The position numbers were made by a program, and so were the translations under genes. The notes below the pieces were generated by a model, which worked only from the letters and a program-made list of their open reading frames with translations, ran no database searches and had not been told where the DNA came from. This document shows positions 38,094 to 46,787 of a stretch of DNA of 64,000 nucleotides, in pieces. Each line of letters starts with the position of its first letter. The stretch's first letter is position 1. This DNA is from Leisingera sp. M658 (lineage in GTDB: Bacteria; Pseudomonadota; Alphaproteobacteria; Rhodobacterales; Rhodobacteraceae), in NCBI RefSeq assembly GCF_025144145.1, contig NZ_CP083548.1:1-64000 (forward strand). Direction: 5' to 3'.

Positions 38094-38723
38094 CTACTGC
38101 GCACGTTTGAACGCTGCCGTCGCCACACCCATTGCAACCAAGGAGCAGCCGCCCGAACGTGAGAACCAAGCCAAAACCGAAGGGCGGGCAATCCTTGCTC
38201 GCAAGTTGTCGGCCAAGAGCGCGTAGGCGAGCGCGTTGATGGCGGCCAGTCCGACAAACGTTACTACGAGAATTGCAAACTGAGGCAGCAGCGGTGTGTC
38301 CAAGACAACAAATTGAGGAACGAACGCGATAAAAAACACGATAGATTTCGGATTGAGAGCCGTTACAGCGGCAGCATGGCCGAACACGCTCGACGCGCTG
38401 GTTTGCGATACTTTTTCCAAATCGCCCAACGAAGCTGTTGATGCACTTCGGAAAAGTTTGATCCCAAGAAAAACGAGATACGCTGCACCAATCCACTTCA
38501 GGGCAGTAAATAGAGTCGCTGACGCAAGGACCAAAGCCCCCAACCCAGCGAGCGACGCGGACATGGCGATGAAGTCACCCAGAGCAACGCCGCCCACGGT
38601 CGCAAGGGCGACTCTTTTGCCTTGGCTGATTGCGTAGCTGAGAACGAGTAGGACTGTTGGTCCAGGAATGAGCAAGAGTGCTGTGGAAGCCGCGACGAAA
38701 GCCAGCCAAATTTGAAAATCCAT
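38094..38723 (-). CDS. LysE/RhtB-family amino-acid exporter
   Basis: 209 residues, full family length, about six membrane helices. Diagnostic are the N-terminal ALLLIPGPTVLLVLSYAISQ, GVALGDFIAMSASLAGLG and the conserved TALNPKSIVFFIAFVPQF. It exports an amino acid or a small neutral metabolite such as homoserine or threonine. It is the sole cargo of the 1324-bp inverted-repeat element, and its composition is less GC-rich than the flanking chromosomal genes, consistent with transfer. The right interior (38724-39044) contains its promoter region and no gene. Confidence 0.9.
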   Translation of the reverse strand: MDFQIWLAFVAASTALLLIPGPTVLLVLSYAISQGKRVALATVGGVALGDFIAMSASLAGLGALVLASATLFTALKWIGAAYLVFLGIKLFRSASTASLGDLEKVSQTSASSVFGHAAAVTALNPKSIVFFIAFVPQFVVLDTPLLPQFAILVVTFVGLAAINALAYALLADNLRARIARPSVLAWFSRSGGCSLVAMGVATAAFKRAQ

Positions 38724-39044
38724 GAAATTACCTTTCCAACTTTAAGCTGAGCCAGCCACAGGAGCAGAAGGCTGTAAAGGGGGATTTCATGATCCGACTA
38801 TTGCGATGCAGCATTAGCCACATTGGGCTCTCTGCCCGAATTCGCTGCGCGCCGCTTGAATAGCCGTTGCTGGCAACGGGCACCATTCAGTCGAACAGCT
38901 CACAAGGAAAACGCCCGTTATTCTGGCGGTGACGATGTGCTGAGGATTTCTGGCCTCGCTGCACCAGAAAACCCGATCCGGAAACCTATGACCGCATTGC
39001 CCCCAACAGTTCACCTTTCCTGCCATCGGTCTCCCGACCCTGAT

Positions 39045-39184
39045 CTGAGTCTCAGCAATGTGAGCCCGTCTCAGATAATCTGCGCTCAGTCGCAAGCATT
39101 GTGAGCCAGAGTATAATTATGGTCTCAGACAATCTGAGCCGAAAACGGCGATGATCTCGCGCCCGACGATTTATGATCTCAAGA
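39045..39184 (-). repeat. Right 140-bp terminal inverted repeat of the LysE element
   Basis: Inverse complement of the left repeat, ending in ATGATCTCAAGA at 39173-39184. Immediately outside is the 5' flank of an IS110 fragment, not the missing end of the left-hand transposase, so at least one rearrangement has occurred. Confidence 0.8.
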
Positions 39185-39277
39185 TACCGTAATGGGCTGC
39201 TCAAGCCGCGTGTTTGGTTACAAGCTCCTCGTGAAGGGAAGTGGATTGTCCACCTTCCGTGTCAGCAGGAGGATATC

Positions 39278-39646
39278 ATGGAAGTCTATATCGGGGTCGA
39301 TGTGTCACTGGAATTGTCGAGTGTCTGCGTGGTCGACCGCGCCGGCCAGGTGATACGTGAGACAAAGGTTGCAAGTGAACCCGATGCGTTAGTCGATTTC
39401 TGTTGTTCATTGAGCCAACAGATCGTGTTGATTGGCATGGAAGCGGGGCCTTTATCGCAATGGTTGTTCGCTGGGTTGACTGAAGCAGGACAAAAGCCGG
39501 TTTTGATGGAGACCCGCCAAGTCAAATCTGCGCTACAGGCGATGCCAGTCAAAACCGACCGGCGCGATGCACACGGGATTGCCCAACTCTTGCGCACTGG
39601 TTGGTTTCGGCCAGTGCATTGCAAATCAATCTCGGCGCAGGAGATC
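39278..39646 (+). pseudogene. IS110-family transposase N-terminal fragment
   Basis: About 122 residues: the DEDD (RuvC-like) domain start MEVYIGVDVSLELSSVCVVD, GMEAGPLSQWL, and LMETRQVKSALQAMPVKTDR followed by DAHGIAQLLRTGWFRPVHCK. ATG 39278 has AGGAGG upstream. The family's remaining 200 or more residues, including the Tnp_IS116 domain with its catalytic Ser, are missing; after SAQE the frame enters a pirin sequence without a stop. Non-functional as a transposase. Confidence 0.85.
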
Positions 39647-40060
39647 CCCAGTGTCGGCCTGGCTGATGACGCAGGGCGGCTGCGGGTCATCGCAGGCGGC
39701 TACAGCGGCCGAACGGGGCCCGCTCGTACCTTCACACCGATTGAGGTCTGGGATCTGCGATTGAACGCGGAAAAAGGCATCTCCCTGGCACCGCCGGAGG
39801 GCCAGAACGTGACGGTAGTTGTCCCGGACGGCGAGGTGTCGATCAACGGTAGCGCCCCTCTGGCGGGCCCGGCAACAGCGCGTCTCGGGAACGAGGGGGA
39901 CATCAGGCTGGAGGCTGCGACCAGCGCCAAGCTTCTGATCCTGTCAGGTGAGCCGATTGACGAGCCGGTTGCCGCCTATGGGCCCTTTGTGATGAACACC
40001 CAGGATGAAATCCATCAGGCGATTTCCGAATTTCAGTCCGGAAAGTTCGGCACTCTGTAA
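39644..40060 (+). pseudogene. Pirin C-terminal fragment fused to the IS110 fragment
   Basis: About 138 residues, from DDAGRLRVIAGGYSGRTGPA through TFTPIEVWDLRLNAEKG to MNTQDEIHQAISEFQSGKFG. This is the C-terminal cupin and tail of a pirin-family protein of the YhhW/plant-pirin type. The N-terminal cupin with the iron ligands (three His and Glu) is absent, so quercetinase-type activity is lost. The join with the IS110 part is in frame, giving a potential chimera of 260 residues. The adjacent convergent gene encodes an electrophile-detoxification enzyme, a usual pirin companion. Confidence 0.82.
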
Positions 40061-40105
40061 GGGGCTTCCGGACAGCATTCGGGCGGCGGGGCAGTACCCG
40101 CCGCC

Positions 40106-41632
40106 CTACCGGTTCAGCCAGGCGCGCGCGCTGCTCAGATCGGTAGGCGAAATATCATGGCCGGCCTCAATTACCTCAGTTTCAATATCCGCACCGCTGT
40201 CCCGGAACCATTGGGCCAATCGCGGTGCCTCGGAGCTGAAGGGGTCATCGCGGCCGGCCAGCAGCAATACCTGGGCCGAGGACAGATCCACCTGTGGCAG
40301 CTCTTCGAGCACAGGGATCGCCCGCAGCAGAATGGCGCGGCGGATCAGGCCGGGGTGCAGCGCCATCACTGCGGCCGCAAAATTCGCGCCATTGGAATAG
40401 CCCAGCACCGTCACCGCCCCGGCGTCCAGCTCATATCCCCGCACCACCGCGTGCAGAAAGGCCTCAAAGGCCCGGGCCTCGGCGCGGATGTCCTTCTGGT
40501 CGAAGGCTTCAACGCCAAACCGCCGGAAGAACCGGGCGACGCCTTCTTCGGTGGCACGGCCGCGCACGCCAAGCAGGGTTGCCCTCGGATTGAGGCGCGC
40601 AGCCAGAGGCATCAGGTCAGCCTCGTTGCCGCCGGTTCCGTGCAGCAGAAGGATAATGGAGCCGTCGGGGTTTTCGGGATGGTGAAACCGATACACGAAG
40701 GGCAGAGAGCGCTTGGGCATCCGCGGTTCGCCTGGGCGCGCAAATTGCGGCAGCATCACGCGCAGGTCTGCGGCACGGGCGGTGTCATGGTCCGGTATCA
40801 GCAGCTGTTCTCCCAGATGGTCTGACGGTTCATCCACCGCAAATCCGGGCGCGTCGGTTGCGTATTCAACAAGCAGACCGGCCGGATCCCGGACGTACAG
40901 CGACAGGAAGTATTTCCGGTCATGGACATTGGTCGGCTCATGACGCCGCGCCAAAGACAGGCGCATCTCCCGCACTGCCGCAGCATCCGGAGCGCGGAAG
41001 GCCACGTGGTCAAAAACGCCGGTGCCGGGAATGCCGCTGAAGAACCCGCGCGTATCACGGATATCGATCGCATCCGTATCCGACACCATGCGCTGTATCC
41101 GGCCTTCCACCGCGTCCATACGGTATCCGAACTGCCGGGCAAAATCAGCTGTTGCTGCAGGATCCCCGGAAAACAGCGTGACGGCCCGCAGGCGGGTGGG
41201 CGCAATCGGGTCAGGTAAAGGGTGCCGGGGTTCCAGATCCGTACCTACAAGCTTCACGATGATACCGTCGGGGTCTTTCAGCCGCAGAACGGTCTCCCCG
41301 AACTCGCGCACAGGGTGTTCAAGCGGCACCCTGGCTTCCATGGCGCGTGTCAGCCATTCACCAATGCTGCCGGGCGGCACGGCAAAGGCAATCTCGCCGG
41401 TCTGGCCGTCCCCGGTGCGCCCTGGTGCTCCGTCCTCCCATACCAGGAAAGTCACCACCGACCCCGGAGCGCCTTGCGCGTCGCCATAAAACAGGTGCAG
41501 TTGCTCGGCGTCCTCATAGCCGCCTGTTTGTTTGACAAGGCGCAGGCCGAGAAACCCCGTGTAGAAATCCACGTTGGCCTGAACATTTCTCGTGATGCCC
41601 GTCACATGATGAAGTCCCGAAGGCATTTGCAC
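40106..41632 (-). CDS. MhqO-like VOC dioxygenase fused to MhqD-like alpha/beta hydrolase
   Basis: 508 residues in two parts. Residues 1-300 are a glyoxalase/VOC protein with two repeats (LHHVTGITRNVQANVDFYTGF; VFDHVAFRAPDAAAV) and the metal-binding Glu in LLVEYATDAPGF, as in ring-cleaving dioxygenase-like MhqO. Residues 315-508 are a carboxylesterase/phospholipase-type hydrolase: LLLHGTGGNEADLMPLAARL, nucleophile elbow LGYSNGANFA, Asp in AGRDDPF and His in EAGHDIS. In Bacillus the two are separate genes induced by quinones; here they are one protein. It probably degrades or detoxifies quinone/hydroquinone adducts in the cytoplasm. ATG 41632 is followed directly by the family start. Confidence 0.9.
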   Translation of the reverse strand: MQMPSGLHHVTGITRNVQANVDFYTGFLGLRLVKQTGGYEDAEQLHLFYGDAQGAPGSVVTFLVWEDGAPGRTGDGQTGEIAFAVPPGSIGEWLTRAMEARVPLEHPVREFGETVLRLKDPDGIIVKLVGTDLEPRHPLPDPIAPTRLRAVTLFSGDPAATADFARQFGYRMDAVEGRIQRMVSDTDAIDIRDTRGFFSGIPGTGVFDHVAFRAPDAAAVREMRLSLARRHEPTNVHDRKYFLSLYVRDPAGLLVEYATDAPGFAVDEPSDHLGEQLLIPDHDTARAADLRVMLPQFARPGEPRMPKRSLPFVYRFHHPENPDGSIILLLHGTGGNEADLMPLAARLNPRATLLGVRGRATEEGVARFFRRFGVEAFDQKDIRAEARAFEAFLHAVVRGYELDAGAVTVLGYSNGANFAAAVMALHPGLIRRAILLRAIPVLEELPQVDLSSAQVLLLAGRDDPFSSEAPRLAQWFRDSGADIETEVIEAGHDISPTDLSSARAWLNR

Positions 41633-41788
41633 CTCTCACCCAGCAGTCGGCTCAGCATAACCCAGCTTAGATCCAAGTGAATACAGGGCGGGCGAACACC
41701 GCTTTCGCCCTGAACGAACAGGTGGCGGCTTCTGCATCTCCTGCGATGAGCTATCCTTTTACTGAACTCAGTCCCAAGGGAGGTTGAT

Positions 41789-42727
41789 ATGAGCTGGAAT
41801 CCTGCACTAGATCCCGGATGCCCTGATGACATTGGCAACGACTCCATTGAAACCCTGATCATTCCCCGGGCGCATGACCTGGGCGGGTTTGAAGTCCGCC
41901 GCGCACTGCCCGCGCCGAAGCGCCAGATGGTCGGGCCGTTCATTTTCTTTGACCAAGCCGGGCCAGCAGAATTCCTCACCGGCGAGGGTATCGACGTGCG
42001 CCCCCACCCGCATATCGGATTGGGCACGGTGACCTATCTTTATCAAGGGGACTTCCACCACCGCGACAGCCTGAGCACCGATCAGGTCATACGCCCCGGC
42101 GCCTTGAACTGGATGGTGGCCGGAAAAGGGGTCACCCATTCCGAGCGCACCTCGGCGGAAGGCCGCAACGGGCCGCATTCACTGTTCGGCATTCAGACCT
42201 GGATGGCGCTGCCGGAAGACAAGGAGGACGTCGATCCCCTGTTTGAGCATCACGGCAAGGAAAGCCTGCCTGAAATCGAAGCGGAAGGCGTCCGTGCCAA
42301 ACTGATCCTTGGATCGGCATATGGGGAGGCCGCACCGGCAACCCTTTTTTCCGAAACCTTCTATCTGGACGTCATTCTCGAGCCCGGCGCGCGCTTCCCG
42401 CTTCCGGATGATCACGAAGACCGCGGAATCTACGTATCCCAGGGCAGCGTGAAGATTGCAGGCCAGGAGTTCGAAGCCGGCCGGATGATGGTGTTCCGGC
42501 CAGGTGATCAGATCACGGTGGCCGCTGACCCTGCCGGCGCCCGGCTGATGGCACTGGGCGGCGCGACACTCAATGGCCCCAGATATGTCTGGTGGAACTT
42601 CGTTGCCTCAAGCCGGGAGAAGATTCAGCACGCCAAGGAAGAGTGGCGTGCTGAAAGATGGGGGATGGGGCAGTTTGATCTGCCGCCCAATGACCGGAGC
42701 GAACACATTCCCCTGCCGCGCCGCTAA
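41789..42727 (+). CDS. Pirin-family protein (bicupin)
   Basis: 312 residues. ATG 41789 has GGGAGG upstream. N-terminal cupin with iron ligands: RPHPHIGLGTVTYLYQGDF (two His), then AGKGVTHSERT (third His) and a Glu nearby. The C-terminal cupin (LILGSAYGEAAPATLFSETF) ends in VWWNFVASSREKI, a typical pirin finish. Members act as iron-dependent quercetin dioxygenases or redox-responsive regulators. Gene order with the MhqO-like fusion (divergent, 156 bases apart) and the isochorismatase-like gene (convergent) points to a role in aromatic electrophile stress. Confidence 0.92.
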   Translation: MSWNPALDPGCPDDIGNDSIETLIIPRAHDLGGFEVRRALPAPKRQMVGPFIFFDQAGPAEFLTGEGIDVRPHPHIGLGTVTYLYQGDFHHRDSLSTDQVIRPGALNWMVAGKGVTHSERTSAEGRNGPHSLFGIQTWMALPEDKEDVDPLFEHHGKESLPEIEAEGVRAKLILGSAYGEAAPATLFSETFYLDVILEPGARFPLPDDHEDRGIYVSQGSVKIAGQEFEAGRMMVFRPGDQITVAADPAGARLMALGGATLNGPRYVWWNFVASSREKIQHAKEEWRAERWGMGQFDLPPNDRSEHIPLPRR

Positions 42728-42778
42728 GCGGAGCCCCCGCGCTGAATGCCGCCCGGAGCTGCTGGCGCCAGACTGCCC

Positions 42779-42803
42779 TTGGCGGGTGCAAAATCCCCGC
42801 CAA
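42779..42803. terminator. Hairpin between convergent pirin and isochorismatase-like genes
   Basis: TTGGCGGG (42779-42786) pairs with CCCGCCAA (42796-42803), loop of nine. It lies midway between two convergent stop codons and so can serve both genes. Confidence 0.55.
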
Positions 42804-42838
42804 AGGCTTGCCTGGCAAACTCAGAGGTCTCGGCGCGC

Positions 42839-43465
42839 CTATGAAGTGACGGGCGTCGCGTTGTAGCTGCTGATAAGGTTCCGGTAATCCGGGATGTGGT
42901 TGGAGAACAAGGCTCCCAGCCCTTCGATGTCATTCCGCCAGTCACGGTGCAATTCGCAGGCCAGGCCGAACCATGACGTCAGCTGGGCTCCTGCCGCAGA
43001 CATACGGTCCCATGCAGCGTCCCGGGTCACCTGATTGAATGTGCCGGAGGCATCCGTCACGACAAAGACGTCGTAACCCTCCTCAATCGCCGACAAGACT
43101 GGAAATGACACGCAAACTTCCGTCACCACGCCGGCAACAATCAGTTGCTTCTTGCCAGTGGCCTTAACGGCCGCGACAAAATCCTCGTTGTCCCAGGCGT
43201 TGATTTGTCCGGGGCGGGCGATGTAGGGGGCGTCGGGGAAAAGCTCCTTCAGTTCAGGAACCAGCGGCCCGTTGGGGCCATCCTCGAAGCTGGTGGTCAG
43301 AATCGTCGGCAGGCCGAAGTATTTGGCGGAATCAGCCAGAGCCAGAACATTGTTCTTGAACTTATCGGGATCAATATCCCGCACCAGAGACAGAAGCCCG
43401 GCCTGATGATCGACCATCAGAACGGCGGAATCATTTTTGTCGAGGCGTTTGTAAGGAGTTGTCAT
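42839..43465 (-). CDS. Isochorismatase-like cysteine hydrolase (YcaC type)
   Basis: 208 residues. Catalytic residues of the family are visible: Asp in MVDHQAGLL, Lys in AVKATGKKQLIVAG and the nucleophile Cys in VVTEVCVSFPVLSA. A cis-peptide VVTE motif precedes the Cys as usual. YcaC-like enzymes are hydrolases of unknown natural substrate, frequently co-occurring with pirins. It is 52 percent or so similar by eye to the second copy at 46093-46731, so the two may be ancient paralogues. ATG 43465 follows AAGGAAACG. Confidence 0.88.
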   Translation of the reverse strand: MTTPYKRLDKNDSAVLMVDHQAGLLSLVRDIDPDKFKNNVLALADSAKYFGLPTILTTSFEDGPNGPLVPELKELFPDAPYIARPGQINAWDNEDFVAAVKATGKKQLIVAGVVTEVCVSFPVLSAIEEGYDVFVVTDASGTFNQVTRDAAWDRMSAAGAQLTSWFGLACELHRDWRNDIEGLGALFSNHIPDYRNLISSYNATPVTS

Positions 43466-44137
43466 CTGCGTTTCCTTTCTTATAGCACCGCAATATGAGG
43501 GGGACCGAAGGTGCTTTGGAGGCTTGGGTCAGCTTCAGTGAGGTGCGAAATAACGCACATCCCGTCATAGCGGCTGGTCATATCTTACCAGCTCTAGTAT
43601 TGGCTTTCGCCGCCGGAATACCGAAAGGCGGTGTTCGGAAAAAACGAACGGCTTCTGTTCCGGAGCCAGGTGCAAGCAGCCTTCTGCTTCGGTCAGGATC
43701 GTTGCCACAACCTCATCTCTGGTAGCCTTCAGTCAAATTCTGCCAAGACGCCGAACCGTTGCGGCCGTCGGTTCTGGCGTTCGATTAGCGCGACGGTTCG
43801 GAGCCGCCGCCTGGAGGTCGAGGCCCTGGGTAGTGGGAATGCCCGCATAGCGGGCTGCGACTGCAGCATCACGAGCAACTGTTAGATGTCGCCTTTGGGC
43901 CGTGAGTGACCAGGTAGACAAGTGGCTGATTGACCTAGCTCCACCGGCTGAGTGTACGGAGCCGAACATGGCTGCACGGAAACCGTTGCTACTCGCTGGA
44001 TTACCTACGTGAGAAGTACCTGGCACTGAAATTGCTCGGGCGCGCAAACAGCGGTACTCGTTACGACAGGCAAACCTGCTGAAATCCACAGATCCTTAAG
44101 CTTTTGAAACCATGGGCAGGTGAGTCTCATTAATTTA
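43466..44137. other. Noncoding stretch ahead of the B2 repeat
   Basis: About 670 bases with no gene I can defend. Short frames on both strands have no family resemblance. The final 30 bases show weak homology to sequence left of the B1 repeat (around 22705-22737), including TGAGTCTCA. Confidence 0.35.
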
Positions 44138-44317
44138 GTCTCATTATTTACGTACTCCGACAATCCATGTCGGATCACCCTAATGGTGAGACTGCGGTTC
44201 CAACAAAATCAGCCACTTAGGTCTTTGAATTTCTGAGACTCGTAAACTCTCCAGTTTTCAACCCATGAGTCGAGAACCTGCCGTTCGTCCAACGTGCGGC
44301 GAAGGTGTCAAAAGAGC
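44138..44317 (+). repeat. Resolvase-linked tail repeat, copy B2
   Basis: 180 bases identical by eye to 22738-22917, including the nested palindrome (44138-44192) with inner arms TCCGACA/TGTCGGA at 44156-44174. No resolvase gene accompanies this copy. It ends close to the 3' end of the LysR gene at 44376. Confidence 0.85.
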
Positions 44318-44375
44318 CCATAATTACCGCTGCTGCGTTCTGCATCAATGTCGGTTTTGCCGCCACAATCCTTAA

Positions 44376-45272
44376 TCAAGCCAAGTTCTCCGCAGCTTGT
44401 CTTACATGGTCGATAAAAGCCCTTTGTTTGAGCGTCGCGCCGCGACGGCTCGGATAGATTGCCGACAGAGGCACACTTGAAGCACTCCAATTTGGTAGGA
44501 CAGCAGAAAGAAGGCTGGAGGCGCACTCTGCGTGTACAGCATAGGCCGGAAGCATCGCGATACCGCCGCCTGCGATAGCCAGGTTTCGAAGGGCTAGAAA
44601 GTCGTTAACGACGACATCCCCATTGGCCGCGAAATCTATGACTTCTCCGTCTCGCTGTAGTTTCCACCGGGAGGTTTTGAACCCGCTGCGCATTATCAAG
44701 CACCGATGGTGCTGCAAATCCCTGGGCAGCTGAGGGTTGCCCGAACTGCGCAAGTAGCCGGGGCTGGCATAGAGACCAAAAGGAAACGTCCCTATGGCTT
44801 GTGACATCATCGAGGAATCCGGTGTTTCACCAATGCGGAATGCAAGATCAAAGCCATCCTCAATCAGGTTTGCCCTCATGTTCGTCAATTCCAGGATGAC
44901 TTGAACTTTGGGGAACTGCTGACCATAGGCCGCTATCGCTGGCGCAATGATTTGCTGTCCGACCAGTACTGAGGCTGACACCCTCAGTTCCCCTGCCGGT
45001 TCTCCCAGACTTGTCTCAACAACAGCGTCGGCAGCATTGGCTTCTTCTACCATCAAACGACAGTAATCGGCGTAACGTATACCAATCGACGTCAGCCGAC
45101 TGCTGCGGGTGTTGCGCTCGATCAATTGAACACCGAGGCGGTCTTCCAACCGAGAAAGCCTGCGGCTGACGTTCGACTTCGGAAGCTTCATCTTTTTGGC
45201 AGCACCCGTAATGCTACCAGCCTGCGCAATGGCTGCAAAAACGGCCAAATCGTTTAAGTCTCTATGTTCCAT
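44376..45272 (-). CDS. LysR-family transcriptional regulator
   Basis: 298 residues. HTH in the first 65 residues (AQAGSITGAAKKMKLPKSNV, then SRRLSRLEDRLGVQLIERNT) and an effector domain with VSASVLVGQQIIAPAIA. Its divergent orientation to the pirin operon (start 45370, 97-base gap) makes it the probable quinone/electrophile-responsive regulator, comparable to YhaJ/QhpR-type LysRs that control pirins and glutathionyl-hydroquinone reductases. The C-terminal part ends near the B2 repeat, but length is normal, so it seems intact. Confidence 0.92.
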   Translation of the reverse strand: MEHRDLNDLAVFAAIAQAGSITGAAKKMKLPKSNVSRRLSRLEDRLGVQLIERNTRSSRLTSIGIRYADYCRLMVEEANAADAVVETSLGEPAGELRVSASVLVGQQIIAPAIAAYGQQFPKVQVILELTNMRANLIEDGFDLAFRIGETPDSSMMSQAIGTFPFGLYASPGYLRSSGNPQLPRDLQHHRCLIMRSGFKTSRWKLQRDGEVIDFAANGDVVVNDFLALRNLAIAGGGIAMLPAYAVHAECASSLLSAVLPNWSASSVPLSAIYPSRRGATLKQRAFIDHVRQAAENLA

Positions 45273-45369
45273 TTTTAGAACTTTCTTTTGCCTTTTTGCT
45301 CAATTGATCCACAAACGGAATAGTCTCATATTCTGACCAAGCAATGCAACACGCTTGATTGGACACGCT

Positions 45370-46062
45370 ATGACATCGCAAAGTTTGGAAATTCTGCACC
45401 GCGATACGCTAACGGAAGGCGGCTTCGCGGGCTTGAAGGAACACCGTCTTGTAACCGGCAAAAAGCTCTGGGGTGACCGCGCCAATCCGGATGCCTGGGA
45501 TGGCATCGGTAACTTTGTTTATCTGGCCGATGCGCGGTTTAATCCCAAAGGTGAAACAACCATGCATCCACACAAAGAGATCGATGTGATCTCTGTCATG
45601 GTGGAAGGTCGCGTCGCGCATCGGGGGTCTTTGGAACACGGCGGATCGCTCGACACCAACGACGCACAGGTCCAACGGGCTGGCGGCGAAGGGTTCAAAC
45701 ATAACGAAGTGAATCCCGATGATACCAAGAACCGGATGCTTCAACTTTGGGTCATGCCCGAAGTGAAAGGCGAGCCAGCCGGGTACAAAAAATTCAGCCC
45801 AGCTTGGGGTGAGACAGTTCGTATTTATGGCGGTTTGCCTGACCACACGCAGTCCTTCTCGGCCAAAACCACCATCGACGTGGCCATGCTTACCGCAGGG
45901 CAGAGCATCGAACTGACAGCTCCTTACTTGGCCTATGTCGCCAAAGGCGATGGACAATTTGAAACAACGGATCTGACCGGTGGCGATCTGATCCGTGGTA
46001 CCAATGGCACCTTCACAGCCACGACCGACGTTCAATTCATTCTGGTCGGCACGCTGGCCTAA
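45370..46062 (+). CDS. Pirin-family protein (YhhW type)
   Basis: 230 residues; ATG 45370 is the fitting start. The N-terminal cupin holds HPHKEIDVISVMVEGRVAHR and the AGGEGFKHNEVN metal ligand region; the C-terminal half is a shorter cupin (MLQLWVMPEVKGEPAGYKKF). YhhW-type pirins oxidise quercetin with iron. First gene of a likely five-gene operon (pirin, isochorismatase-like, glutathionyl-hydroquinone reductase, small monooxygenase with membrane tail, hemerythrin), divergent from its LysR. Confidence 0.92.
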   Translation: MTSQSLEILHRDTLTEGGFAGLKEHRLVTGKKLWGDRANPDAWDGIGNFVYLADARFNPKGETTMHPHKEIDVISVMVEGRVAHRGSLEHGGSLDTNDAQVQRAGGEGFKHNEVNPDDTKNRMLQLWVMPEVKGEPAGYKKFSPAWGETVRIYGGLPDHTQSFSAKTTIDVAMLTAGQSIELTAPYLAYVAKGDGQFETTDLTGGDLIRGTNGTFTATTDVQFILVGTLA

Positions 46063-46092
46063 CCTTCCCAACCCAACCGAAAGGACACTCCC

Positions 46093-46731
46093 ATGTCTGA
46101 TAAGTTTTCAGAATTCCTGACACCAGATAACGCTGTATTGGCGATGATCGATCACCAAACTGGTTTGCTCGCCAGTGTGCGTGACATTCAGCCTGAAACC
46201 CTTCGCAAAAACATCAACGGTCTGACCAACATGGCCAAAACCGCAGGTATTCCATCGGTGGTCACAGCATCCCTGTCGGAAGGTCCCAATGGTCCGATCC
46301 TGTCGGACATCACCAACGTGCTTGGCGATACCGTGATCAACCGCGCTGGCGAAATCAACGCGTGGAAGTCGCCAGAATTCAAGGCCGCAATCGAGGCGAC
46401 TGGTCGCAAGAAGGTCATCATGGCGGGCATTGTCACGGATGTTTGCCTGCTGTTCCCTGCGCTGTCGGCGGTTGCCGAAGGTTACGACGTCTATGCCGTC
46501 GTTGACGCCTCAGGAACATGGGATGAAGTGACCCGTGATGCCGCCATGCTGCGGATGAGCCAGGCCGGTGTGAAAGTCACAACATGGGCCTCTGTCCTGG
46601 CCGAAGTCATGGACGACTGGCGCTCCAACCAAGGTTATCCGCTTGGTGGCGTTCTGGGCGGCCACACGGCTTATGGTCTCGTTTATGAGAGCTACCTTGC
46701 GCAGCAAGCCCAGCAAGACTCTGCTGAGTAA
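46093..46731 (+). CDS. Isochorismatase-like cysteine hydrolase (YcaC type)
   Basis: 212 residues. Asp in MIDHQTGLLASV, Lys in AIEATGRKKVIMAG and nucleophile Cys in IVTDVCLLFPALSA. Ribosome site GAAAGGACACTCCC before ATG 46093. The gap from the pirin stop is 30 bases, supporting co-transcription. The likely role is hydrolysis of an aromatic or amide compound in the same stress response as the neighbours; the true substrate of YcaC-like enzymes is not known. Confidence 0.9.
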   Translation: MSDKFSEFLTPDNAVLAMIDHQTGLLASVRDIQPETLRKNINGLTNMAKTAGIPSVVTASLSEGPNGPILSDITNVLGDTVINRAGEINAWKSPEFKAAIEATGRKKVIMAGIVTDVCLLFPALSAVAEGYDVYAVVDASGTWDEVTRDAAMLRMSQAGVKVTTWASVLAEVMDDWRSNQGYPLGGVLGGHTAYGLVYESYLAQQAQQDSAE

Positions 46732-46787
46732 AAGAAACAAAGGCCCCAGTGGTTCATGCTGCTGGGGCACCCAACCGGGAGGTCATG

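Larger units (their letters stand above)
37861..39184. mobile_element. 1324-bp element with 140-bp inverted repeats carrying a LysE gene
   Basis: The left end (37861-38000) and the complement of the right end (39045-39184) align without gaps over 140 bases, with a highly conserved inner half including CTGGCTCACAATGCTTGCGA and GAGCGCAGATTA. The outermost bases are TCTTGAGATCAT. TA dinucleotides flank both sides (37859-37860 and 39185-39186), compatible with a 2-bp target duplication. The only gene inside is lysE; no transposase is seen, so it would be a non-autonomous element mobilised in trans. It truncates the IS1182/IS5-like transposase on the left. Confidence 0.8.

Noticed and set aside
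37863-38162. Short frames in the terminal repeats of the LysE element (both ends encode a similar LSADYLRRAH peptide)
   Set aside because: The similarity is a by-product of the inverted repeat; frames diverge immediately inside the repeat and no gene structure is seen.
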